6,519 bases of DNA from Nitrospirota bacterium (GTDB taxonomy: Bacteria > Nitrospirota > Thermodesulfovibrionia > Thermodesulfovibrionales > Magnetobacteriaceae), in contig JADFXO010000224.1 in the NCBI GenBank assembly GCA_015233485.1, positions 1-6,519 of the forward strand. The letters run 5' to 3'. This document shows, piece by piece, positions 1 to 5,827 of this stretch; position 1 is the first letter of the stretch; every line of letters starts with the position of its first letter. Both the position numbers and the translations under genes were made by a program. The notes beneath the pieces were generated by a model. It was not told the DNA's origin, ran no database searches, and saw only the letters and a program-made list of their open reading frames with translations.

Positions 1-171
1 CGCTACCCCGACGATAAGTATTGCCCGAGTTGTCTCGTTTATGGTAAGACTAAAGCCGGAAGAAATCTTTACGTCCATGTTTCCGTCTAACCGGTTGTAG
101 TCATTATCACGGTCTACGAACCTGATTAGACCGAATGGATAGAATCAGGATTCAGGAGAAGAATGGGATGA
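1..171 (+). pseudogene. DUF4258-family protein, 3' part, with two in-frame stops
   Basis: Frame 1 runs from the left edge and reads like the C-terminal half of a DUF4258 protein: RYPDDKYCPSCLVYGK, then a VHVSV strand, then PVVVIITVYEPD and a TEWIESGF tail. These are the family's usual YPDD..PSCL and VVxIITxYEPD blocks. TAA at 88-90 and TAG at 127-129 interrupt the frame while the residues on both sides still fit the family, so I read these as point nonsense mutations rather than a frameshift. The natural end is TGA at 169-171, which overlaps the ATG of the next gene (ATGA, 168-171), the usual arrangement for DUF4258 followed by a YgiT-type zinc-finger antitoxin. In such pairs the DUF4258 protein is generally regarded as the toxin-like partner. 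The 5' end lies outside the window. Family assignment is from motif recognition. Confidence 0.72.
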
Positions 172-401
172 AATGCGTTTTTTGCGGCGGTGAAACAAAA
201 CAAACGTTAGTGACTTTCAGCTATTAAGACGAAAACAGGTATTTCTCCGTAGAGAACGTGCCGGCCGATGTTTGCCATCGATGCGGAGAGAAAACTTACT
301 CCCCGGGCGTAACTGAAGAACTGGTGAAGTTCTCCAAAGACGAGTTTAAGCCCGTTAAGAAACTCGAAGTTCCAGTTTACGACTTTGTGGAAAGCAGCTA
401 A
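168..401 (+). pseudogene. YgiT-type zinc-finger antitoxin (MqsA N-domain-like) with a nonsense codon
   Basis: ATG at 168 opens a 77-codon frame with the features of short YgiT-type zinc-finger proteins: a CxxC at codons 3-6 (CVFC), a second CxxC at 36-39 (CHRC), the YFSVENVPADVC block between them, and the ending EFKPVKKLEVPVYDF. Full length for the family is about 70-80 aa, so the reading frame is complete. Codon 20 is TAA (225-227), where family members carry an acidic residue after FSY; one G-to-T change of GAA would explain it. The start is supported by AGGAGAAG upstream (153-160) and by the 4-base overlap with the DUF4258 frame. Related proteins bind zinc and neutralise a toxin encoded just upstream. 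Since the partner is also broken, the pair is probably inactive. Confidence 0.78.
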
Positions 402-455
402 ATGGCACAAGTTTCACCTGATTTTATGAAAGACAGGGGTTTTCCACATGATAAG

Positions 456-474
456 AAATAAATCTGTCCCCTTT
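456..474. repeat. TCTGTCCCC-type intergenic repeat motif
   Basis: The 19-base string AAATAAATCTGTCCCCTTT matches a motif I recall seeing repeatedly beside Y1-type (REP-associated/IS200-like) transposases and at intergenic sites in several environmental bacteria. Only one copy lies in the window and no transposase is present. It may be the footprint of a small mobile or REP-like element. Confidence 0.3.
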
Positions 475-498
475 AGGTCCTCATTACGAGGTCATAAC

Positions 499-581
499 TT
501 TCCCATCAGGGTTGTCTTAGGGTAGGTGTCTGTGGCGTTTACTTTTCATCTGGCCCATAATTACCGGGCTGTACTCTGCAG
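499..581 (+). pseudogene. HicB-like antitoxin relic (two frames, one stop)
   Basis: The frame from 534 reads GVYFSSGP*LPGCTLQ. This lines up without gaps with GGYFAICPSLPGCHVQ of the intact HicB at 5828-6061, with 9 of 16 positions identical including the LPGC signature. The stop (TAA, 558-560) falls where the intact protein has Ser and needs one base change from TCA. Twelve bases, TTACCGGGCTGT, are identical between the two loci. Upstream, a different frame (499-522) reads FPIRVVLG, resembling the first beta strand of HicB-like proteins, so a frameshift would separate the two pieces. Beyond 581 the match fades and no HicA-like partner can be read. I take this as the remains of an old hicB-type gene rather than a copy of the downstream one. 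Confidence 0.42.
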
Positions 582-605
582 TTGATAATAATGTCGAAAG
601 ATGAA

Positions 606-635
606 TTGACAAATAATCTCATGATGGAGTATCAT
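606..635 (+). promoter_or_regulatory. Candidate sigma70-type promoter for the three-gene operon
   Basis: TTGACA (606-611) matches the -35 consensus exactly and is followed after 18 bases by TATCAT (630-635), one mismatch from the -10 consensus. Transcription would start near 642, leaving a leader of about 200 bases before the kinase start at 845. A perfect 6-base inverted repeat, CATGAT (620-625) and ATCATG (631-636), covers the -10 box and could be an operator. It is the best promoter-like match I see in the 402-844 gap. Confidence 0.45.
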
Positions 636-724
636 GTTTAAAATGATGGAAATGCTTCAAGTTCAGTGGTTCGGAGTGTAATTGTAATACTAAAAAATGG
701 GACATGAACCTAACAATGAACACT

Positions 725-748
725 AAATATGTCGTGAATACGATATTT
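725..748 (+). promoter_or_regulatory. Imperfect inverted repeat in the operon leader
   Basis: AAATAT (725-730) pairs with ATATTT (743-748), and CGT (733-735) pairs with ACG (740-742) around a GAAT loop, leaving a two-base bulge at 731-732. It lies about 100 bases before the kinase start, within the predicted leader transcript. It could be an RNA hairpin or a protein-binding dyad; no U-run follows, so it is not a terminator. AT-rich dyads of this size can occur by chance. Confidence 0.25.
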
Positions 749-844
749 GATGGTCTTGAAAAGGTGAAAACGGCTTTAAACAGCAGTTGTTGCATAATTC
801 CGGTTAATAGTCGTGCAAATTTTACCTGAAGATTAAAGGGCCAG

Positions 845-3800
845 ATGAAATTATCTGAAAAGATATTTGAAGAGGAATCTAACTATCGTTGGCTTATCCA
901 AGTAATACAACAGACCCTTTCGACCTATTTTCATCTGCCAATTAGGATATATGACCTTGACAAGGGCGCGACAACGATAAATAATCTGAGAGATTATTTA
1001 CATAATAATGCAAAAGAGCTTGACAAATTAGAACAATGTATATCTTCATGCAAAAATCGCTTCGAAACGGCCAAATTTAAATCTCTGATTGCATCTGAGG
1101 CAGCTTCGGGCAAAAAACCAGACGACAACATATTGAAGTCAGTGGCTTGCTATTTTCGAAACAAGGTGAACTCTCCTTGGTTAACGTATCGCAGCGTTCC
1201 CAATCCTTTTTTGGAACTCCTCAGAGAGAAAGCCAATTGGAAAATAATTGAGCAATTTTTCTTTTTTTCAACTTTCTTCACTTGGAATGGTGACCATAAG
1301 CAACCTGTCGATTTAAATATTCTACCTTATGTTATTTCCGACAAATTAGTATGGACATACGCAGAATGGAAACCGTGGGATAAGAACCTTGCAATTGTCG
1401 CAGGTCCGGTTATGAAACAACCTTCAGAGGACTGCGATAATGAATTGGATTCAGAAATATTCGATGCTATTGCAAAAGATATCACAAGTCTTTTCAATGA
1501 GCCTGACAAAGGAATTGATACTGAGCTAATTAAGAGATTATGTAGCAAGAGGTTCCCAATCCCTGAGTTAGTACTTACTCAAAGACTAAAAGTCATTAGA
1601 TCAATTTTCTCAACTGTCTTAGATGCGGATATCGCTGAAAGTATATACCCAAGCAGAGAGGATATCACCAATCTCATCTTGATTGCTTTGATTGTACGAT
1701 ACCATCCACAATCGGTACTTGATATTATTGCTAATACATGTCCTGATGGATTTATTTCAGACGAAGTGATTCGAACAAGGAAAGAGAACTTTACTTTCCA
1801 ACTGAAATCGTTTAAAGGGAAATATATTGAGGTTATCGTTAACTCTGAATCATCTGCAGCAGTCTCAACCAGGCTCACATTACGCGAAGCTATCGAAATG
1901 TCTTCCAAATTGTGCGTGATCGCCAATTACCCCAATGCTACCGAAGAAGGTAGGATTCGTTTCGATAATACTTATCGTGCCATTAAGAGTCACTTGATGT
2001 CCCACAAGAATGGATTCACAGACGAAATGGTGATTAAGATGGTTGCAAGCCTTGAAAGTGATTTCGGACTTGTTTCTATCACTAAAAAAGATCAGGACAA
2101 ACTAAATAGGATGAACAAATATATTACATCTGAGATCGCCAAACTTCTCACTGCAAATACTTCATCGCTATATCTCTACCGACACGATATGGAACAATTG
2201 TACGCCCTCTCTCTCTATTATGACGCTGAGTCTAACGTTGCCAAACGGTGGCATGAAGTCATGGAAAAATTCATGCAAGGCCTATCCGAAGATAAGAAAA
2301 GACAGTCTATTTGTTATAGAGCAGTCGAGGATCACAACCCTCATTTTTGTTGGGCATTCGATCCAAAAGATAACACAATAACCGATCCCCCTGGTGAGCC
2401 TTTAATAATACCGCCACAGGGCTTAAAATCCGCTAGATCTGGGATTGCCGTTCCCATAATTATATTCGGGCAGTTATTCGGAATATTTGAAGTGGGTGGA
2501 TTTTCACCCTATCAGTTCAGTAATAGAAATCTACATTTTCTCAATAGAGTTGGCTCACTTGTTGGGCCTCATCTTTACCAGAAACACGTATGGCATAAAT
2601 TGAGCGAGATGAACAAAATCATGCTTGACGATCAGACCAGCAATGATGGGAAGTATGAAATATATTGTAAACATCTAACTCACATATTTCTCTCTCATGG
2701 TGCAACGCTCTGGTTAAGAGTAAAATATAACCCCGACCAGATTGTCGCGGTTGGAAGCTACAATAGAGAATTTATCAAGAGCAGTCCAAATGATATGAAA
2801 CTTAATATAGGTAACTCTGCGGCTGGCATGGTACTTAAAGAGAAAAGGCCTTTCGTTGACAAAAGTGTTAATGATAAAAGCCTTCAATGGGGTATTGAAG
2901 ATAGTAAAAAAGATCTTATAGCAAATGGTATCGAACGTGTTGTTTTCTTTGCTGTACCCCATCAGGAAAATATACCACCTGATGCAATAGTTTCTCTTTA
3001 CTTCAAGCACCCAATAAAATTTTCTGATTCCTGGGATTCTATCTTCTCATTTGTATCGCATCAATTCTCAATGATTCTCAAAGCCATGCACGAAAAACAA
3101 GAATTCGAAAGAAAGGTATCCCTGATCATCTCTCATGAGTTGAATCAAAAAATAAAATCTGTTGCATCTCGAGGTGAAGCAATCCATCAGATTGTCCTAC
3201 AAATGGTTAGTAAGGATAAGCGAAACTTTTCCCTTAACATGTATATGTGGGATTTACTTAATAACGTGCGTGAAGCGACAAAACTTATAGGTTTTTTTGA
3301 TTCAGAGGGTTTTTCTGACCTCATCAGAAAAAACAAACATCCGATATTCGAGGTCATCAGAAGGCAGATTAAATCCCATGAACAAATAAGTCCTGTGAAC
3401 CTCCTTCGAGTTATTAGGCAGTCATTTATATCGCGTACAACCGATTATATAAATAGAGGCATAAGCGTGAAGTTTCCAGAGCAGAATGAAGAAATACTCT
3501 TAATAGAAATGCATAGAGACCGGTTGAAACACATAATTGACAATCTCGCGGATAATGCGATAAAATACGGACTCGATGGCAATGAAATCACTATTGAGAC
3601 AGAAAAGAGAACTTACTCGCAAAGGCTATCAATTTCGAATATTTCTCCTTGTATACCTTTAGAGGAAGAACGATTCATGTTCACCGAGGGTTTTAGAAGT
3701 TCATGGGCAAAGGAATTATTTCCAAAAAATAAGAGTAGTAAAAAGAAAGGCATTGGAAGAGGATTGGGACTTCATCTGGTCAAAGGAATATGTTTAATTT

Positions 3801-3928
3801 ATGGGATAGGATGTCAGTATATTTCACATCCAGTAGTTTCTGTCGATGGAAAAGAAATGTGTCTTCATACATTCCAACTTTCCTTTCCAAAAAGAATGGT
3901 TCTGCTTAGAAAAAAAAGTGAGAGGTGA
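845..3928 (+). CDS. Soluble histidine kinase with two GAF-like domains and a divergent N-terminus
   Basis: A 1027-aa sensor kinase and the first gene of a three-gene operon. Residues 1 to about 420 match no domain I recognise. Residues about 425-580 form a GAF-like domain with the typical SGIAVPIIIFGQLFGIFEV core and the closing F+.FLNRVGSLV helix. A second GAF-like domain follows at about 590-750. A HisKA-like dimerisation helix carries the probable phosphoacceptor His764 in ISHELNQK (CAT, 3134-3136). The C-terminal HATPase (about 885-1015) shows an N box with N900 and N904 (DNLADNAIKYG), an F box (FMFTEGFRSS, 944-953) and a G2 box (GIGRGLGLHLVKGI, 969-982). The G1 box is unusual: SNISPCIP lacks the normal DxGxG. 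No transmembrane segment or signal peptide is visible, so it should sense an intracellular ligand or partner. ATG 845 is preceded by AAAGGG (835-840). The stop overlaps the possible GTG start of the receiver gene. The kinase assignment is firm; the signal is unknown. Confidence 0.9.
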   Translation: MKLSEKIFEEESNYRWLIQVIQQTLSTYFHLPIRIYDLDKGATTINNLRDYLHNNAKELDKLEQCISSCKNRFETAKFKSLIASEAASGKKPDDNILKSVACYFRNKVNSPWLTYRSVPNPFLELLREKANWKIIEQFFFFSTFFTWNGDHKQPVDLNILPYVISDKLVWTYAEWKPWDKNLAIVAGPVMKQPSEDCDNELDSEIFDAIAKDITSLFNEPDKGIDTELIKRLCSKRFPIPELVLTQRLKVIRSIFSTVLDADIAESIYPSREDITNLILIALIVRYHPQSVLDIIANTCPDGFISDEVIRTRKENFTFQLKSFKGKYIEVIVNSESSAAVSTRLTLREAIEMSSKLCVIANYPNATEEGRIRFDNTYRAIKSHLMSHKNGFTDEMVIKMVASLESDFGLVSITKKDQDKLNRMNKYITSEIAKLLTANTSSLYLYRHDMEQLYALSLYYDAESNVAKRWHEVMEKFMQGLSEDKKRQSICYRAVEDHNPHFCWAFDPKDNTITDPPGEPLIIPPQGLKSARSGIAVPIIIFGQLFGIFEVGGFSPYQFSNRNLHFLNRVGSLVGPHLYQKHVWHKLSEMNKIMLDDQTSNDGKYEIYCKHLTHIFLSHGATLWLRVKYNPDQIVAVGSYNREFIKSSPNDMKLNIGNSAAGMVLKEKRPFVDKSVNDKSLQWGIEDSKKDLIANGIERVVFFAVPHQENIPPDAIVSLYFKHPIKFSDSWDSIFSFVSHQFSMILKAMHEKQEFERKVSLIISHELNQKIKSVASRGEAIHQIVLQMVSKDKRNFSLNMYMWDLLNNVREATKLIGFFDSEGFSDLIRKNKHPIFEVIRRQIKSHEQISPVNLLRVIRQSFISRTTDYINRGISVKFPEQNEEILLIEMHRDRLKHIIDNLADNAIKYGLDGNEITIETEKRTYSQRLSISNISPCIPLEEERFMFTEGFRSSWAKELFPKNKSSKKKGIGRGLGLHLVKGICLIYGIGCQYISHPVVSVDGKEMCLHTFQLSFPKRMVLLRKKSER

Positions 3929-3933
3929 TTAAG

Positions 3934-4422
3934 ATGGGAGAAAAAGCCAAAGATGTAGTTATCTGGGTTGAGGATATGCAGGGTACTATATCTGATGCAC
4001 GTGCATATATTAAAGAAATTTACAATTTCGAAGTATTCATGTCATCAACAGCATTTGAACTCGCTGATCTTCTAGAAGAATATTCTAATCGTGTATTATG
4101 CATTATACTTGATATCATGCTGTTTTCAGTCCAAGATTTGGTGGATATTGGTATTGATAATTCGGGTACGTCCTTAGGTCATGCTGCCGGATGGATAATT
4201 GCAGAGAGCTTTTTACTTAAAAATGATGGATATAAAAATATCCCGATATTGTTTTACTCAGCCCGAAGCCTCCAACCAGAAGATGAAAAAAAACTTGAAG
4301 AACTGAAAAAACTGACAACTGCGAAGATCGATTATATTGAAAAGACGTCATTTGACAGACAAAATTTCAAGTACTGGAAAGAAAAAATATCTGATTTTAT
4401 TAATGCGGTGAAAAAGCCATGA
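3934..4422 (+). CDS. Stand-alone receiver (REC) domain protein
   Basis: About 162 aa, made almost entirely of one receiver domain with no DNA-binding or enzymatic output. The fold is read from VVIWVED, with the acidic pair E13-D14 at the end of strand 1; IILDIML, with the probable phosphorylated Asp60; IPILFYSAR, with Ser109 in the Thr/Ser switch position; and IDYIEKT, with Lys137. The usual K-P dipeptide is K-T here. The segment between Asp60 and strand 4 is longer than usual, with a glycine-rich SGTSLGHAAG stretch. I chose ATG 3934 because GAGGTGA (3922-3928) sits 5 bases before it as an excellent ribosome binding site. A GTG at 3925 would overlap the kinase stop (GTGA) and add three residues, but lacks a good site. 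Its natural phosphodonor should be the kinase encoded immediately upstream. It may be a phosphate relay, sink or allosteric partner for the membrane protein downstream. Confidence 0.85.
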   Translation: MGEKAKDVVIWVEDMQGTISDARAYIKEIYNFEVFMSSTAFELADLLEEYSNRVLCIILDIMLFSVQDLVDIGIDNSGTSLGHAAGWIIAESFLLKNDGYKNIPILFYSARSLQPEDEKKLEELKKLTTAKIDYIEKTSFDRQNFKYWKEKISDFINAVKKP

Positions 4423-5321
4423 AAAGGGTATTGTGTTCAACTGCAATACTTCTCTTCTTACTACTTATTTGTTTCTCTTCTACAAGCCTTGCAAAAAAAG
4501 GCTCAACAAAAGCTTCTGAGCCTTCATACGATCCTAAAGTGGCACATGAGCAGATAGTGAAGGACTTGGTTCATCAAGTTGGAGACCAAAACGATAGAGT
4601 ACGCGATTCAATACTGATGACGCAAATAATGGTCTCAGTGCTTGCCGGTGTAATGACAATTGTTACTGTGCTTATTGGTGTTTTTCAGTTTATGAATAAT
4701 AAGAAGGACGGACAAGTAAGAGAGAGTGAAAAAACTGCGAGGGAGAGTGAAAAAACTGCGAGGGAGATAGAGAGAGACTCATACAAATTACAAATGGGCA
4801 ATCTTCAGAAAGAAAGCGAGTTATTATTAGCAACTTTAGAAAACAAGCTTCGTGATGAAATTCAACTGTCAATAAAAAAACAAGTTAATAAAAAAATTAG
4901 AGTTTTTGATGAGGAGCTATCATTGCTGGCAAGTGCGAGAATTGACAATTACGAAAAACTCCTGGTCTTTGCTGAGGCGGCAAAAACTGCAATTTGGGAT
5001 TTCCACAGCGTGGAAATGATGACAACCGACGATAAAAATAATTTGCAGAAATTGGTATATATACAAATGAAAATTCAGAATCAATCCCTTGCTGTAATGC
5101 AGATGATCTCTCCTGACCCGACGTTCGTTTTCACAGGAATAGGAACTTTACATGAGGCCTACAAGGAAATTAAAGATCCGCCTCATGCATTTCTGGATTT
5201 GTTGGCACTGCTCAACAAGCAAAAGAGATTAGCTGATATTAGGGTAATGGGATCTGCCCTCGAACTGCTCTCCCTGTACAATTATAGTACCTTTTCTGAG
5301 GTAGAGGATGTATCGAAATAA
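4419..5321 (+). CDS. Membrane-anchored coiled-coil protein, third gene of the kinase operon
   Basis: A 300-aa protein I cannot assign to a named family. It begins with a hydrophobic signal-like segment (about residues 4-25) ending in STSLA-KK, a plausible signal peptidase site after Ala25. A short polar stretch follows, then a strong transmembrane helix at about 66-92. Basic NNKKDG follows it, suggesting that the rest is cytoplasmic if the signal peptide is cleaved. Residues 101-121 are three heptads (RESEKTA, RESEKTA, REIERDS), the first two near-identical, leading into a long charged predicted coiled coil to about residue 170. The remainder is helical with no catalytic motif that I can see. 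ATG 4419 overlaps the receiver stop (ATGA, 4419-4422), implying translational coupling. Position and topology suggest it is the output partner of the kinase and receiver, but that is inference. Part of the gene is duplicated in inverted orientation at 6405-6519. Confidence 0.82.
   Translation: MKRVLCSTAILLFLLLICFSSTSLAKKGSTKASEPSYDPKVAHEQIVKDLVHQVGDQNDRVRDSILMTQIMVSVLAGVMTIVTVLIGVFQFMNNKKDGQVRESEKTARESEKTAREIERDSYKLQMGNLQKESELLLATLENKLRDEIQLSIKKQVNKKIRVFDEELSLLASARIDNYEKLLVFAEAAKTAIWDFHSVEMMTTDDKNNLQKLVYIQMKIQNQSLAVMQMISPDPTFVFTGIGTLHEAYKEIKDPPHAFLDLLALLNKQKRLADIRVMGSALELLSLYNYSTFSEVEDVSK
4719..4781 (+). repeat. 21-base tandem repeat encoding heptads
   Basis: Three consecutive 21-base units (4719-4739, 4740-4760, 4761-4781) lie inside the membrane protein gene. 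The first two differ only at one base (AGA versus AGG for the first Arg) and the third is diverged. Because 21 bases equal 7 codons, each unit adds one heptad to the coiled coil directly after the transmembrane helix. The near identity of the first two suggests recent expansion, probably by slippage. Confidence 0.85.
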
Positions 5322-5330
5322 CCCAATATA

Positions 5331-5348
5331 AGAGGAGTATCAATGTAG
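5331..5348 (+). promoter_or_regulatory. Strong ribosome binding site followed by ATG-TAG
   Basis: AGAGGAG (5331-5337) stands 5 bases before ATG (5343-5345), which is followed at once by the stop TAG (5346-5348). The spacing is ideal for initiation, yet the ORF is one codon long. It lies 9 bases after the stop of the membrane protein gene and just before the probable terminator. It may be the residue of a fourth operon gene lost by mutation or deletion, a regulatory start-stop site, or chance. Confidence 0.35.
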
Positions 5349-5358
5349 AATATTTTCT

Positions 5359-5384
5359 AAAAGGCTCTTGCCACGAGGCTTTTT
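5359..5384 (+). terminator. Probable rho-independent terminator of the three-gene operon
   Basis: AAAAGGCTC (5359-5367) and GAGGCTTTT (5375-5383) form a hairpin with a single G-G mismatch and the 7-base loop TTGCCAC. The 3' arm itself supplies the run of T residues (5380-5384). It starts 37 bases after the stop of the membrane protein gene, the expected place for an operon terminator. The mismatch in the stem makes it moderate rather than strong. Confidence 0.45.
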
Positions 5385-5734
5385 ATTACTTGAGGCGTCA
5401 TATAATATTCTGCTACCCCTAAAAGTTATAATTTTCACTCGTTACGCATCGTTAGAGACGATTCAGGAAATATGGCCAGATAATGATGCGATTTTTAAAT
5501 TCGCCATAATTTCCCAACTCCCGTTGAAAAGGTTTACAACCAGTATACGTTTCTCACCCATGACAATTTAAGAATCATTTGTAAACGCCTAATATTTATT
5601 TACATAACTATGACGATGATGTAAAATAGTATGCGTGAGTTTATGCCGTCATTATATACATAAACAATTATCATGCAGGAAAAATGGTTTGTTGATTATA
5701 ACTATAGCAAGTACCAAAAGAAATTTCCAAATCT

Positions 5735-5761
5735 GTCATTCCAGCACAAGCAGGAATACAG
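5735..5761. repeat. Degenerate palindromic intergenic repeat (ATTCC...GGAAT type)
   Basis: The core ATTCCAGC (5738-5745), a four-base ACAA loop and GCAGGAAT (5750-5757) form an 8-base inverted repeat with one mismatch, flanked by GTC and ACAG. It resembles the widespread family of short palindromes of the type TCATTCCCGC...GCGGGAATCCAG found between genes in many proteobacteria and other environmental bacteria, with the C/G positions eroded. Only one copy lies in the window, so repeat status rests on recognition of the motif. Confidence 0.45.
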
Positions 5762-5771
5762 TTCTCTACCG

Positions 5772-5807
5772 AGTATTATGGAAAATACTTTTGGTGAGCG
5801 CTATAAT
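5772..5807 (+). promoter_or_regulatory. hicBA promoter with a dyad over the -35 box
   Basis: TATAAT (5802-5807) is a perfect -10 box and is preceded at 17-base spacing by TGGAAA (5779-5784), which matches 4 of 6 -35 positions. A perfect 6-base inverted repeat, AGTATT (5772-5777) and AATACT (5784-5789), brackets the -35 element and is a candidate operator for autoregulation. Transcription from near 5814 would leave a leader of only about 14 bases, with GAGG (5817-5820) as the ribosome binding site 7 bases before the hicB ATG. Confidence 0.5.
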
Positions 5808-5827
5808 TTATCTATTGAGGAACAGAT

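Larger units (their letters stand above)
402..844. other. Intergenic region without an intact gene
   Basis: This 443-base stretch between the decayed zinc-finger gene and the histidine kinase has no convincing intact ORF. A 19-codon frame starting directly after the zinc-finger stop (402-461) resembles nothing I recognise. What can be seen is a TCTGTCCCC repeat-like motif near 456-474, a broken HicB-like reading around 499-581, a candidate promoter with an overlapping palindrome at 606-636, an imperfect hairpin at 725-748, and the ribosome binding site of the next gene at 835-840. The last 200 bases or so are likely the 5' leader of the three-gene operon. Confidence 0.7.
5385..5827. other. 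Intergenic region upstream of hicBA without a supported gene
   Basis: ORFs of 60-70 codons occur here (5368-5571, 5635-5850, 5673-5861), but none resembles a known protein. The last two overlap each other, a degenerate palindromic repeat and the hicBA promoter and start. A 32-codon minus-strand frame (5561 down to 5463) begins MGEKRILVV, which superficially looks like the first strand of a receiver domain but does not continue as one. The supported contents are the palindromic repeat at 5735-5761 and the hicBA promoter and dyad at 5772-5807. Confidence 0.6.

Noticed and set aside
1..401. Reassigned stop codons (an alternative genetic code) to explain in-frame TAA and TAG in the left-hand genes
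   Set aside because: The 1027-codon kinase and the other intact genes have no internal TAA, TAG or TGA and end normally with TGA, TAA or TAG, so ordinary pseudogene decay is simpler.
207..410. Minus-strand ORF of 67 codons
   Set aside because: It is the antisense shadow of the YgiT-type zinc-finger frame, which carries real family motifs on the plus strand.
640..720. A HicA-like relic paired with the HicB relic
   Set aside because: Only a vague VILKNGT-like string could be read; no GSH or VPVH motif is present.
790..818. TTGCA...TGCAA inverted repeat just upstream of the kinase start
   Set aside because: Only five bases per arm with a long gap; expected by chance in AT-rich sequence.
1327..3010. 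Three minus-strand ORFs within the kinase gene
   Set aside because: They lie entirely inside a well-supported 1027-aa gene and show no domain-like sequence.
5463..5561. Minus-strand 32-codon frame starting MGEKRILVV, resembling a receiver-domain first strand
   Set aside because: The resemblance ends after the first strand: no aspartate motif follows, the frame stops early and neighbouring frames do not continue the fold.
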